A stretch of DNA of 64,000 nucleotides from an uncultured Pelagibacteraceae bacterium (GTDB lineage Bacteria; Pseudomonadota; Alphaproteobacteria; Pelagibacterales; Pelagibacteraceae), in NCBI GenBank assembly GCA_902589455.1, contig CACISX010000001.1, positions 184,283 to 248,282 on the forward strand, read 5' to 3'. The notes under the pieces are model-generated. The model saw only the letters and a program-made list of their open reading frames with translations, was not told where the DNA came from and did not search any database. Both the position numbers and the translations under genes were made by a program. Below, in pieces: positions 29,620 through 39,393 of the stretch (positions are counted from its first letter, which is position 1; each line of letters starts with the position of its first letter).

Positions 29620-30240
29620 ATGAAATTAGTAAAAGACACTGACAATAAGGAATTACTTTCTAAAGAAGTATCTGACAAAGAAGCAGAGCAAGCATTTAGA
29701 ACTATTTTATCTTGGATAGGCGAAGATCCAAATAGAGAAGGGTTATTAGAAACTCCTAAAAGAGTGATGAAAGCATTTAAAGAATATTTTAAAGGATATA
29801 AGGAGGATGCCAACAAAGTTTTAGATAAAACGTTTGGTGATGTTGAAGGTTATGATGACATGGTTGTTCAAAAAAATATTTCAGTACAAAGTCATTGTGA
29901 ACATCATATGGCTCCAATAATAGGAAAAGCACACGTAGCTTATATTCCAAAAGATAGAGTTGTAGGTTTAAGTAAGTTAGCAAGAGTGGTTGAAGTCTTT
30001 TCAAAAAGATTACAAACACAAGAAAGACTTACAATGCAGATAGCTAATACTTTAATGGATTCTTTGGATGCAAAAGGAGTTGCAGTAACTATAGATTCAA
30101 CTCATCAGTGTATGACAATGAGAGGTATTAAAAAAGAACAGGCAACAACAGTTACTAATTACTACCTAGGTCAATTCAAAGAAGATTTAAGTTATCAAAA
30201 TAGATATTTACGATTTATCAGCACTACGCTAAAAGATTAG
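29620..30240 (+). CDS. folE: GTP cyclohydrolase I
   Basis: GLLETPKRVMKAF, SHCEHHMAPIIGKAHVAYIP, GLSKLARVVEVFSKRLQTQERLT. Confidence 0.96.
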   Translation: MKLVKDTDNKELLSKEVSDKEAEQAFRTILSWIGEDPNREGLLETPKRVMKAFKEYFKGYKEDANKVLDKTFGDVEGYDDMVVQKNISVQSHCEHHMAPIIGKAHVAYIPKDRVVGLSKLARVVEVFSKRLQTQERLTMQIANTLMDSLDAKGVAVTIDSTHQCMTMRGIKKEQATTVTNYYLGQFKEDLSYQNRYLRFISTTLKD

Positions 30241-30241
30241 T

Positions 30242-31243
30242 GTGTCGGATCAATTTAAAGCAATAGTCCTTAACCAAGAAGGCGAAAACTTTTCGCGTGA
30301 AGTAAAATCTTTAGATAAAAGTTTCTTAAAACATGGTGATGTGACTGTAAAAGTAGATTATTCAGATTTAAACTTTAAAGATGGAATGATTCTAAAGAAT
30401 GGGGGAAGATTAGTTAAAGAGTATCCTCATATCCCAGGAATAGATTTTTCTGGAACTGTTATTGGAAGTGAAAATTCAAAATTTAAAGAAGGTGATGAAG
30501 TAATTCTTACTGGTTTTAGAGTGGGAGAAGTTTTTTTTGGAGGGTTTTCACAAATTGCAAAAGTAAGTGGAGATTTTTTAGTAAAAAAACCAGATAGTTT
30601 AACCAGCAAACAAGCAATGATCTTAGGAACAGCAGGTTTAACATCTTTAATGAGTGCATTTGCTATTCAAGCAAGAGAAAGTATTTTATTAGGAGAAAAA
30701 GTTACTGATGTTTTGGTAACTGGCGCTACAGGTGGAGTTGGTAGTTTAGCAGTTATGGCTTTAACTAAATTAGGTTACAACGTTACTGCAGTAACAGGAA
30801 AAGATTCTAAGTCAGACTATTTAAAATCATTAGGTGCTAAAAACATTATAAATAGGGCAGAATTTGATAAAGATCCAAGACCAATAGATAAAGGTTTATG
30901 GGATGGAGTAGTTGATACTGTAGGTGGAAAAATTTTAGCAAATGCAATAGCTCAAACAAAATCAAATGGAATTATAGCAGTTTGTGGAAATGTAAACAGT
31001 AATGAGCTTAACACAAATTTACTTCCATTTATGTTAAGAGGTATTAAAATTTGGGGAATGGACTCCGCTAATTGTAGCATAAAGAGAAGAGAATTTATTT
31101 GGGGAGAAGCATCTAAATTAATTGATTTTGATTTAATTGAAAAATCAGTTTTAACTGTTAGTTTGGAGGAATTAGTTGAAACTTATCCAAAAATTTTAAA
31201 AGGTGAAATTGCTGGAAGAGTATTAGTTGATTTAAATATATAA
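30242..31243 (+). CDS. acuI: Acryloyl-CoA reductase / YhdH-type quinone oxidoreductase
   Basis: DYSDLNFKDGMILKNGG...YPHIPGIDFSGTV, TGATGGVGSLAVMAL. Confidence 0.88.
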   Translation: MSDQFKAIVLNQEGENFSREVKSLDKSFLKHGDVTVKVDYSDLNFKDGMILKNGGRLVKEYPHIPGIDFSGTVIGSENSKFKEGDEVILTGFRVGEVFFGGFSQIAKVSGDFLVKKPDSLTSKQAMILGTAGLTSLMSAFAIQARESILLGEKVTDVLVTGATGGVGSLAVMALTKLGYNVTAVTGKDSKSDYLKSLGAKNIINRAEFDKDPRPIDKGLWDGVVDTVGGKILANAIAQTKSNGIIAVCGNVNSNELNTNLLPFMLRGIKIWGMDSANCSIKRREFIWGEASKLIDFDLIEKSVLTVSLEELVETYPKILKGEIAGRVLVDLNI

Positions 31244-32130
31244 TGGATTGGGATAAATTAAAAATTTTTCATGCTGTAGCAGAAGCAGGTAGTTTTACGA
31301 ACGCTACCGTTAACTTAAATCTCAGTCAATCAGCAATTAGCAGACAAATTCAATCATTAGAACAAGATTTAAAAGTACAATTGTTCGAAAGACACGCTAG
31401 AGGATTAACACTTACAGAAAATGGCGAATATGTCTTTAAAACAGCTCATGAAGTAATAAGTAAACTAAAAGAAGTTGAAACCTCATTAGGAGATCAAAAA
31501 AGTAAGCCAACAGGTAAATTAACAATTACTACTGTTAGAAGTTTTGGAACTCACTGGTTAACACCAAGAATTCAAGAATTTATGAGACTTAACCCTGAAA
31601 TTGAAATTGAATTAGTTTTTGATGATAAGGAACTCGATTTGAGTACTCGACAAGCTGATATTGGAATTTTCATGAGAAGACCAAAACAACTTAATTATAT
31701 TCAGAAAAAATTAGTTGATATTAAGTATTATATTTATGGATCAAATAAGTACTTAGAAAAAAATGGGATGCCAAAAACAATAGGTGACTTAAATAAACAT
31801 AAATTTATTTCCTTTGGGAAAGGTGCACCTTCTCCAGTTTATAATCCTGATTGGGCATTAAAAATTGGAATGCATGATGGAAAGAAGAGAAAAACAATCA
31901 TGAAAGTAAATAGCGTAATGGGATTATTATTAGCAGTTGAGTCTGGAGTTGGATTAGCTGCACTTCCAGAATATTTAGTATTAAATTCAAACAATGTAAT
32001 TAAAGTACTTCCAAAAGTAGAAGGACCCATAACAGAAGCTCACTTTGTCTATCCACAATCATTAAAAAACACAGCTAGAGTTCAAGCTTTTAGAAATTTC
32101 TTATTCAGCAAAATTGGCGACTGGAAATAA
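31243..32130 (+). CDS. LysR-family transcriptional regulator
   Basis: N-terminal HTH FHAVAEAGSFTNATVNLNLSQSAISRQIQSLE. Confidence 0.94.
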   Translation: MDWDKLKIFHAVAEAGSFTNATVNLNLSQSAISRQIQSLEQDLKVQLFERHARGLTLTENGEYVFKTAHEVISKLKEVETSLGDQKSKPTGKLTITTVRSFGTHWLTPRIQEFMRLNPEIEIELVFDDKELDLSTRQADIGIFMRRPKQLNYIQKKLVDIKYYIYGSNKYLEKNGMPKTIGDLNKHKFISFGKGAPSPVYNPDWALKIGMHDGKKRKTIMKVNSVMGLLLAVESGVGLAALPEYLVLNSNNVIKVLPKVEGPITEAHFVYPQSLKNTARVQAFRNFLFSKIGDWK

Positions 32131-32182
32131 AAATCTCCTCCATAAATAATATCAAATAGCTCTTGTATTCTGCGACAAAATA

Positions 32183-32219
32183 TGCGATTGATAATCATTC
32201 GCATTGAGAATAATTCTCA
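32183..32219. promoter_or_regulatory. Tandem Fur-box-like palindromes
   Basis: TGCGATTGATAATCATTCGCA (near palindrome) then TGAGAATAATTCTCA (perfect 7-1-7), 35 bp upstream of the iron SBP start. Confidence 0.75.
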
Positions 32220-32253
32220 TTTGCAAATTAATTAGGGTAAAGAAAAGGATACA

Positions 32254-33282
32254 ATGAAAAAAGTAACAATAATAAGTTTATTTGTTTCTTTAATAGTCTC
32301 GTCTTTTGCAATTGCAAATGAAGTAAATATCTTCAATGCAAGACATTACAAAGCAGATAATGAGCTTTATAGCAAATTTACCAACAAAACTGGAATTAAA
32401 GTAAACCTGATTAACGGAAAGGCTAGTGCATTAGAAAAAAGAATCATCGAAGAAGGCACCGATTCTTCTGCTGATCTTTATATAACTGCTGATGCTGGAA
32501 GATGTGGAGCTTTCAAAGCTAAAGGAATGACACAAAGTGGTTTGGTGTCATCAACAATTAAATCTTCTGTTCCAAAAAATTTTAGAACTACACACTGGGT
32601 AGGAATAGCTAAAAGAGCAAGAATAATTTACTATTCACCAGAGAGAGTAAGTGGTGCTGAATTATCAGGTCTTACATATGAAAGTCTAGCTGATCCAAAA
32701 TGGAAAGGCAGATTAGTAATTAGAAAATCAAGCAATATTTATAACAAATCTCTTGTAGCTTCATTGATTGAGAATAATGGAAAGAAAGCTGCTGCTGAAT
32801 GGTCTAAAGGAGTTGTTGCTAATATGGCAAGAACATCTAAAGGAAACGACAGAGCTCAAATTATGGCAGTTGCAGCTGGAGAAGCTGATATTGCTGTAGC
32901 AAATACTTATTACTTGGCACTTATGCTATCTGGTAATAAAGGAGCAGAACAACAAGCGGCTGCTAAAAAAGTTAAGGCATTTTTTCCTAATCAAAATGAT
33001 AGAGGAACACATATGAATATTAGTTGTGCAGCTTTAGTAAAAGGAGCACCTAATAAAGCAAATGCGATCGCTCTTGTTGACTTTTTATTATCACCAGAGG
33101 CTCAGGAACATTTTACAAATAATACTTTTGAATTTCCAATGATAGCCGGGGTATCTCCAAATCCATTAGTAGTGAATAATTTAGGATTAGATTTTAAACA
33201 AGATTTAACAACTAAAGTTTCAAGCTATGGAAAAAATCAAGCTGCTGCATTAGAGGTAATGACAGCTGCTGGATGGAAGTAA
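32254..33282 (+). CDS. Iron(III) ABC transporter substrate-binding protein
   Basis: Signal peptide; NIFNARHYKADNELYSKFTNKTGIKVNLI; FbpA/FutA-like. Confidence 0.9.
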   Translation: MKKVTIISLFVSLIVSSFAIANEVNIFNARHYKADNELYSKFTNKTGIKVNLINGKASALEKRIIEEGTDSSADLYITADAGRCGAFKAKGMTQSGLVSSTIKSSVPKNFRTTHWVGIAKRARIIYYSPERVSGAELSGLTYESLADPKWKGRLVIRKSSNIYNKSLVASLIENNGKKAAAEWSKGVVANMARTSKGNDRAQIMAVAAGEADIAVANTYYLALMLSGNKGAEQQAAAKKVKAFFPNQNDRGTHMNISCAALVKGAPNKANAIALVDFLLSPEAQEHFTNNTFEFPMIAGVSPNPLVVNNLGLDFKQDLTTKVSSYGKNQAAALEVMTAAGWK

Positions 33283-33289
33283 GAAACAA

Positions 33290-33484
33290 GTGAGAAAAAA
33301 TTTATTTAATTTTAATTTAGACATTTCTCCAGGCAAGAGTGGTTCTCTAGAGGGTCAGATAACTTGTGAGCCGTGCTTGTCACAATGTGAAAAAATTAAA
33401 AAAAAAATAAATAATAGAAAATTATCTGAGATCAGAAATGATGATATTGATCGTGTCATTAATGTTTTTGATTTAAAAAGTTAA
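33290..33484 (+). CDS. 64-aa cysteine-motif protein within the iron operon
   Basis: GTG-start ORF 7 nt after the SBP stop; CEPCLSQC motif. Confidence 0.5.
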   Translation: MRKNLFNFNLDISPGKSGSLEGQITCEPCLSQCEKIKKKINNRKLSEIRNDDIDRVINVFDLKS

Positions 33485-33494
33485 TTTTCAAAAC

Positions 33495-33557
33495 GTGAAC
33501 ATAATTCAATAGTTATTTACCCTACTATTGATTATGTTCACTGAATAAAAGGGTAAA
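33495..33557 (+). promoter_or_regulatory. Long hairpin with loop complementary to the downstream RBS (candidate pseudoknot)
   Basis: Stem GTGAACATAATTCAATAGT / ACTATTGATTATGTTCAC (one bulge); loop TTTACCCT is the exact reverse complement of AGGGTAAA immediately before the permease ATG. Confidence 0.65.
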
Positions 33558-35186
33558 ATGTATTTAAAAAAAATAAATTTTTGGTTTTTAAGTTCTTTAT
33601 TGGTATCAATTTTTGTTGCTATACCAATTGTTACTGTATTTACTAGTTTTTTTGAGGATACATCAAATTATTATCAAATTCTAAAAGATACTTTTTTGTT
33701 TGAATACATTTTTAATTCACTAGTTTTGCTGATTAGTGTTTTGGTTTTAACTTTTTTAATTGGAACTAGTACGGCTTATTTAGTTTCTTTTTACAAATTC
33801 CCTTTAAGTAATTTTTTTAAATGGGCTCTCATATTATCTTTTGCCGTGCCTCCATATATTTACGCATATTCTTTAACAGCTTTCTTTGAAAATTATGGAA
33901 CTTTATATTCGATATTAAAAAATCTATTTGGAGAGGCAAATTATAATCAAATTATTCCAAAGTTTGATGGTCTGATAGGTGCCGTACTTTCGCTATCTTT
34001 TTCACTATTTGCTTATGTTTATATTCTCTCAAGAGCATCATTCCAGTATCAATCTCAAAATTTAATTGATTTAGGTAGAAATTTAGGATTTTCAAAAGCA
34101 AAATCCTTTTATTCTTTAATTTTACCTGCCGCTAGACCAGCAATTATTGCAGGCCTTTCTCTAGTTGCTATGGAAACTTTAGCCGAATTTGGGGCAGTTG
34201 ATTTCTTTTCTATAAATACTTTAACAACAGGTATTTACAATTCTTGGATTACATTTGATGACTTAGCTTTCTCAAACAGGATATCTTTTTTTCTTCTTTT
34301 ATTTATTTTTGCAATATTTATTTTAGAAAATTTATCTAGAAAAAAAGCAAGATATCACGCCAATACTAAAGGTGGATTTAAACAAAAAGAAAAAATTCAA
34401 CTATCAGGTACTAAAGCATTTTTTGCGTTCTCAATTTGCTTCTTAGTTTTTTTCTTAAGTTTTTTATTTCCACTAAGTCAAATGCTTTATTGGACATTAA
34501 AATTTCCTGAAAATCTTTTTGATATTCCAGTAGTAACTTTAACATTAAACACCTTGTACTTGGTGTTATTATCAAGCTTAGTTTTAATAATTTTTTCTTT
34601 AATTTCTAATTATGGAAATAGAGTTTCTAAAAATAAAACTTTAAACGCTTTATCTACTTTATCTATTTCTGGCTATGCAATTCCAGGAGTAATTTTAGCA
34701 GTGGCATTTATAACTTTTATTGCTTGGTTTGATGACAATGTTGTAAAAGCACTAGGTTTTTTATCTATTAAAAAAATTTTTATTGGTTCTATTCTAGGAC
34801 TTGTTTTAGTTTATTTTGTAAGATTCTATTCTTTAGCTTTTAATGGAATAAAATCTGGTTATGAAAAAATAAATATTTCTGTTGATGAAAGTTCATATTT
34901 ACTTGGTTACTCTAAAAAGAAAACTTTTATGAATATTCATGTACCTTTCTTAAGAAATTCTCTTTTATTTGTTGGAATACTAATTTCTTTAGAAATAATA
35001 AGAGAATTGCCAATCACTTTGATTTTAAGACCTTTTAATTTTGAAACATTTGCAACTACAGCTTATATATCTGCCTCAGAAGACTTATTAGAAGCCGCTG
35101 CTGTTCCTTCATTATTTTTAATTTTGATTGCAACTCTATTTATAATACTTACATCTAAATATATACTGAGAGAAAATGAGCGATAG
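33558..35186 (+). CDS. Iron(III) ABC transporter permease (two fused TM domains)
   Basis: FbpB-like; RNLGFSKAKSFYSLILPAARPAIIAGLSLVAMETLAEFGAVDFF. Confidence 0.9.
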   Translation: MYLKKINFWFLSSLLVSIFVAIPIVTVFTSFFEDTSNYYQILKDTFLFEYIFNSLVLLISVLVLTFLIGTSTAYLVSFYKFPLSNFFKWALILSFAVPPYIYAYSLTAFFENYGTLYSILKNLFGEANYNQIIPKFDGLIGAVLSLSFSLFAYVYILSRASFQYQSQNLIDLGRNLGFSKAKSFYSLILPAARPAIIAGLSLVAMETLAEFGAVDFFSINTLTTGIYNSWITFDDLAFSNRISFFLLLFIFAIFILENLSRKKARYHANTKGGFKQKEKIQLSGTKAFFAFSICFLVFFLSFLFPLSQMLYWTLKFPENLFDIPVVTLTLNTLYLVLLSSLVLIIFSLISNYGNRVSKNKTLNALSTLSISGYAIPGVILAVAFITFIAWFDDNVVKALGFLSIKKIFIGSILGLVLVYFVRFYSLAFNGIKSGYEKINISVDESSYLLGYSKKKTFMNIHVPFLRNSLLFVGILISLEIIRELPITLILRPFNFETFATTAYISASEDLLEAAAVPSLFLILIATLFIILTSKYILRENER

Positions 35187-36237
35187 TTATTTAGAGATTA
35201 AAAATGTTGATTTCACTATAGGTGGAAAGATCAAAGTCAAGAATGCATCTTTTGCGATTGAAAATGAAGGGGATACTTTGTGTATTCTTGGTCCTTCAGG
35301 AATTGGAAAAACTACAATACTTAGAACTATAGCTGGTTTAGAAAAAATTGATAAAGGTTCAATAAAATTAAACGGAAAATTATTATCGTCTAAAGATCAA
35401 AATGTAGAACCTGAAGATAGAAACATATCTTTAGCTTTTCAGGACAACAGTTTATTTCCTCATTACACAGTTGAAAAAAATATTTTATTAGGCGCTGAGA
35501 GAAATAAAGGAAAAAGAAAGAAAAAGCTTAGTTTTAAAGAGATTATAGATTTTCTTGATATAGAAAAAATATTACCAAAATTTCCTCATGAAATTAGTGC
35601 AGGGGAAGCACAAAGAGCGTCACTTGCAAGATCGCTATTAACTCAACCTGATCTTTTACTTTTAGATGAACCATTATCTAATGTAGATCAAAGTTTTAAA
35701 GAAGAAATCCAAGTAAGATTAAAAAAAATATTAAGTAAATTAAAAATTACAACAATAATAGTTACTCATGACTCTTACGAAGCTTTTTATCTTGGTACCA
35801 AATGTGCAATTATATTAGATAGTCAAATTAAACAGTTTGATGATCCTTATAATGTTTATCATTTTCCAAATTCAGTCGAAGTAGTAAATTTTTTAAATCG
35901 TGGAATATTGATTCCAGCAAAAGTAACGGGAGAAAATTCACTAGAAAATGATGATCTTGGAACAATTAAAGGTAATTTTATTAAGCATTATCCAAAAGGT
36001 TCAAATGTACAATTATTATTGCAACCAGAAGATCTTGAGCACGATGATAAAAGCAACCTAAAGCTAGAAGTAGTTGATCGAAAATTTAGAGGTACCAACT
36101 TTATTTATACTTTAAAAACTAATAGCGATTTATTAATACCAGTTTTTGTTCATTCTCATCATGAACACCAACATGAAACTGACGAAAAGTTTGGAATTAA
36201 AAGACCGATTAATATTGATCACATAGTTTGTTTTTAA
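35176..36237 (+). CDS. Iron(III) ABC transporter ATP-binding protein
   Basis: Walker A GPSGIGKTT; signature ISAGEAQRASLARSLL; LLLLDEPLSNVD. Confidence 0.93.
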   Translation: MSDSYLEIKNVDFTIGGKIKVKNASFAIENEGDTLCILGPSGIGKTTILRTIAGLEKIDKGSIKLNGKLLSSKDQNVEPEDRNISLAFQDNSLFPHYTVEKNILLGAERNKGKRKKKLSFKEIIDFLDIEKILPKFPHEISAGEAQRASLARSLLTQPDLLLLDEPLSNVDQSFKEEIQVRLKKILSKLKITTIIVTHDSYEAFYLGTKCAIILDSQIKQFDDPYNVYHFPNSVEVVNFLNRGILIPAKVTGENSLENDDLGTIKGNFIKHYPKGSNVQLLLQPEDLEHDDKSNLKLEVVDRKFRGTNFIYTLKTNSDLLIPVFVHSHHEHQHETDEKFGIKRPINIDHIVCF

Positions 36238-36249
36238 TAAAACAAGCAA

Positions 36250-36936
36250 ATGCTTACCAAAAAACAATTATTTACTCGAGGGATGTTGGATATTTCTCCA
36301 CACATGCTTTCAGTAATTCCATTTGGAATAATTTGTGGAGCAATCGGCGTTGAACTTGGATTTCACCCATATTTGGTCTACGCAATGTCTTTCATAATTT
36401 TTGGAGGAGCTTCGCAGATAGTATTTTTACAATTGTTATCAGGGGGTGCATCTAGTTTAGTAGCGGTTGCTTCTGTTGGAATTATAAATTCAAGACATTT
36501 ATTATATGGAGCAGTTTTATCTGAATATTTAGAAAAATTATCTTTTATAAAAAAATTATTAATTTCTTATGTTGTTGTAGATCAAGGATTTGCTGAGTCT
36601 AATAAATTTTTCAAAAAAAATAGAGGTGAAGAATTTTTACATTTTCATTTAATTGGCACTGGTTGCACAATGTGGGTCTGTTGGCAAATTGCAACCTTAT
36701 CAGGTATTGTTTTAGGATCATTTGTTCCAGAAGAACTTGGGTTAAAATTTGCAATTCCTTTAACATTTATAGCAATTGTTGTTCAGGATTTAAAAAAATT
36801 AGATCATGTAATTGTAATGATTACTTGTGGTTTAAGTTCACTGTTATTTTTTGATGCTCCATTTAAATCCTACATAATTATTTCACCCATAATTGCTCTA
36901 TTTGTAGCTGCACTATTATTGAGGTTAAAAAAATGA
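36250..36936 (+). CDS. azlC: AzlC-family branched-chain amino acid exporter subunit
   Basis: PFGIICGAIGVELGF...FGGASQIVFLQLL...NSRHLLYGA. Confidence 0.9.
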   Translation: MLTKKQLFTRGMLDISPHMLSVIPFGIICGAIGVELGFHPYLVYAMSFIIFGGASQIVFLQLLSGGASSLVAVASVGIINSRHLLYGAVLSEYLEKLSFIKKLLISYVVVDQGFAESNKFFKKNRGEEFLHFHLIGTGCTMWVCWQIATLSGIVLGSFVPEELGLKFAIPLTFIAIVVQDLKKLDHVIVMITCGLSSLLFFDAPFKSYIIISPIIALFVAALLLRLKK

Positions 36937-37250
36937 CTCTTACCGCAATAATTTTTGCTGGAATATTAACTTACTTTACTAGAATGACTATGATCGCTTT
37001 AATAAGTAGAGATATGTTGGGAGATAAAATTAAAGCAGTGTTGGAATATGTTCCCTCTGCAGTATTCCCAGCAATAATATTTCCAGGAATATTTATAAAT
37101 GATTTTGGAACTTTTATAGAAATGAATGATCCTAAAATTTTTGGAGGATTAGTTGCTGTAATTGTAGGTTATTTTTCAAAAAATATTATTGCAACAATAT
37201 CAGCTGGATTAGTTTCTTATTGGTTTTTAATATTTGTTGTCTTTAGTTAG
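36933..37250 (+). CDS. azlD: AzlD-family protein
   Basis: AGILTYFTRMTMIALI...VLEYVPSAVFPAIIFPGI; overlaps azlC end. Confidence 0.88.
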   Translation: MTLTAIIFAGILTYFTRMTMIALISRDMLGDKIKAVLEYVPSAVFPAIIFPGIFINDFGTFIEMNDPKIFGGLVAVIVGYFSKNIIATISAGLVSYWFLIFVVFS

Positions 37251-37926
37251 CACCTAACTTAATATTTCTACTTACATTGATATCTATTAATTGTGGTTTT
37301 GCTAAATTGAGATTTGACATAAGCTCAACATATTCATCAACATTTTTAACCTGCAATCTTGGGTTAAATTTTTTTTCATTACCAATTGTACTAGATTCTT
37401 TGCCGTTATAATCATGACCAGGATACAAAATGGTGTCCTCAGGTAATTTTAACAATCTATTAAAGATTGAATTATAAGCATCTTTTGAACTTCCGTTTTG
37501 AAAATCTGTTCTACCGGTGCCATTAATTAAAAGAGTATCTCCTGAAAATAAATAGTTATCCATTAAGAAACTATAGCTATCAGAGGTGTGTCCTGGAGTA
37601 TACATTGCTTTAATTTCTAATTGATCAATTTTTATTATTTCATCGTCTTTTACTTTAATTTCTACAGCATCAGCAGGTGTGTGTTCTCCCATAAGTGTAG
37701 AGCAATTTGTTACTTGCTTTAGTTTACTTGCACCAGTTACATGATCAGCATGAATATGAGTATCTATTACCTTAACGAGTTTTAAATCTAATTCTTGAAG
37801 TAACTTAATGTAGCTTTCAACATTCTCAATTACTGGATCAATTATGACTGCCTCGCGACCTTTTGCCGAGGCAATTAAATAAGTATAAGTTGATGATTTA
37901 TTATCGAAAACTTGTTTAAAAATCAT
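37243..37926 (-). CDS. MBL-fold hydrolase (persulfide dioxygenase/glyoxalase II-like)
   Basis: DTHIHADHVTGASKL, YTPGHTSDSYSFL, GRTDFQNG. Confidence 0.88.
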   Translation of the reverse strand: MIFKQVFDNKSSTYTYLIASAKGREAVIIDPVIENVESYIKLLQELDLKLVKVIDTHIHADHVTGASKLKQVTNCSTLMGEHTPADAVEIKVKDDEIIKIDQLEIKAMYTPGHTSDSYSFLMDNYLFSGDTLLINGTGRTDFQNGSSKDAYNSIFNRLLKLPEDTILYPGHDYNGKESSTIGNEKKFNPRLQVKNVDEYVELMSNLNLAKPQLIDINVSRNIKLGAN

Positions 37927-37948
37927 TTATCATTAATATCAAATTATA

Positions 37949-38386
37949 ATGAATACCTCTACATTTCATTGGTCTTGTAGACATACCTGGAAAAGAAGCG
38001 CAAAAAATACAGCTTGGTGTGTACTTGGTTGTGCAATTGGAGATTTTGGAACAATATTATTTTTTCAATTAACCCAAATTCCTTTTCCAGTTTTAGGAAT
38101 AATGATTTTAGCAATCATTAATGGATTGATCACAAGTATTATTTTAGAAACAATAATTTTAATGACACAAAATTTTAACTTTATTAACGCATTCAAAACA
38201 GCTTGTGGTATGAGCTTAATATCAATGATTAGCATGGAAATCATGATGAATTTAACTGACTATGTTTTAACTGGAGGCGCAATTTTAACATGGTGGGTGG
38301 TACCAATAATGTTGATTGTAGGTTTTTTAACTCCTTGGCCTTATAATTATTGGAGATTAAAAAAATTTGGAATTGCTTGTCATTAA
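37949..38386 (+). CDS. DUF4396-like membrane protein
   Basis: Multi-TM; TWKRSAKNTAWCVLGCAIGDFGTI. Confidence 0.6.
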   Translation: MNTSTFHWSCRHTWKRSAKNTAWCVLGCAIGDFGTILFFQLTQIPFPVLGIMILAIINGLITSIILETIILMTQNFNFINAFKTACGMSLISMISMEIMMNLTDYVLTGGAILTWWVVPIMLIVGFLTPWPYNYWRLKKFGIACH

Positions 38387-38388
38387 GA

Positions 38389-38916
38389 TTAAAGAATTCT
38401 CTTTAATAAATTGTCCCCAAAAAATAGTTTGTGAACAATAACAGCACTTATATGAATTAATATCAAACCTATGAGAGTATAATTTGAAAGAATATGAATT
38501 TCATAAAACTGATCTGCTAAATCAAAATTTTCATTAATTTGAATTTCTCTAAAAATTATTGTTAATGTTTCCCCGTTAAATAATTTTTTTAAAATTCCTG
38601 AAATTGTTATTGCTAAAATAGCAATATATAAAAGCACATGATTCATCTTTGCGAGAAATCTTTGTCCTTTAAAAATACTTGGATCTAATTTTGGAGTTGG
38701 ATTAAGTATATTATTTATTAACCTTATTATTATTATATAAAAAACAGTTAAACCTAACGTAACGTGAATATCTTCAATAGTTATTCTTTGATCACCAAAA
38801 TCTAAATCAACTAGATAAAAACCCAAAGGTATTTGTATAAAAAGAATAATTGCGCTGAGCCAATGTAACGCTTTTGATATAATGCCATACTCTGTTAGGG
38901 TATTTGTTACATGCAT
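38389..38916 (-). CDS. Cytochrome b561-family protein
   Basis: YGIISKALHWLSAIILFIQIPLGF; later membrane histidines. Confidence 0.82.
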   Translation of the reverse strand: MHVTNTLTEYGIISKALHWLSAIILFIQIPLGFYLVDLDFGDQRITIEDIHVTLGLTVFYIIIIRLINNILNPTPKLDPSIFKGQRFLAKMNHVLLYIAILAITISGILKKLFNGETLTIIFREIQINENFDLADQFYEIHILSNYTLIGLILIHISAVIVHKLFFGDNLLKRIL

Positions 38917-39378
38917 AATTTATTTAATCACATAAAAAAATATATTAAAATAATTTTATTCTCAATTATAAGCCTATTTTTCGTCTCATCTAGTAATGCC
39001 GAATTAACAGTTGAGGAGATTGTTAAAAGTAGACAAGCATTATTTAGTAAAAACTATAGTACAGCAAAAAGAGTACAAGCTTTTTCATCAAAAGGAGATT
39101 TTGAAAAAGCAAAAAAACTAATGATTGAAATGAGTGAAAATTACAAAGTTTTGATTGATTTATTTCCTGAAAATACTGAAGATGAATTTGACACTGAAGC
39201 TTTACCAACTGTTTGGGAAGAAAAAGATGCATTTAACGCATTAATGACAAAAGCATCTGAGGATATGATAAAACTCACATCTGTTATTGAAGATGCCAAT
39301 GATATAAGAGGAACCTTGAAACAATTTATGTGGAGTAATTGTAAAGCTTGTCACAGCAGATATAGAGAAGAACATTAG
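38911..39378 (+). CDS. Cytochrome c'-like exported protein
   Basis: Signal peptide; C-terminal heme motif CKACH. Confidence 0.8.
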   Translation: MHNLFNHIKKYIKIILFSIISLFFVSSSNAELTVEEIVKSRQALFSKNYSTAKRVQAFSSKGDFEKAKKLMIEMSENYKVLIDLFPENTEDEFDTEALPTVWEEKDAFNALMTKASEDMIKLTSVIEDANDIRGTLKQFMWSNCKACHSRYREEH

Positions 39379-39393
39379 TTACTAAGATAAAAA

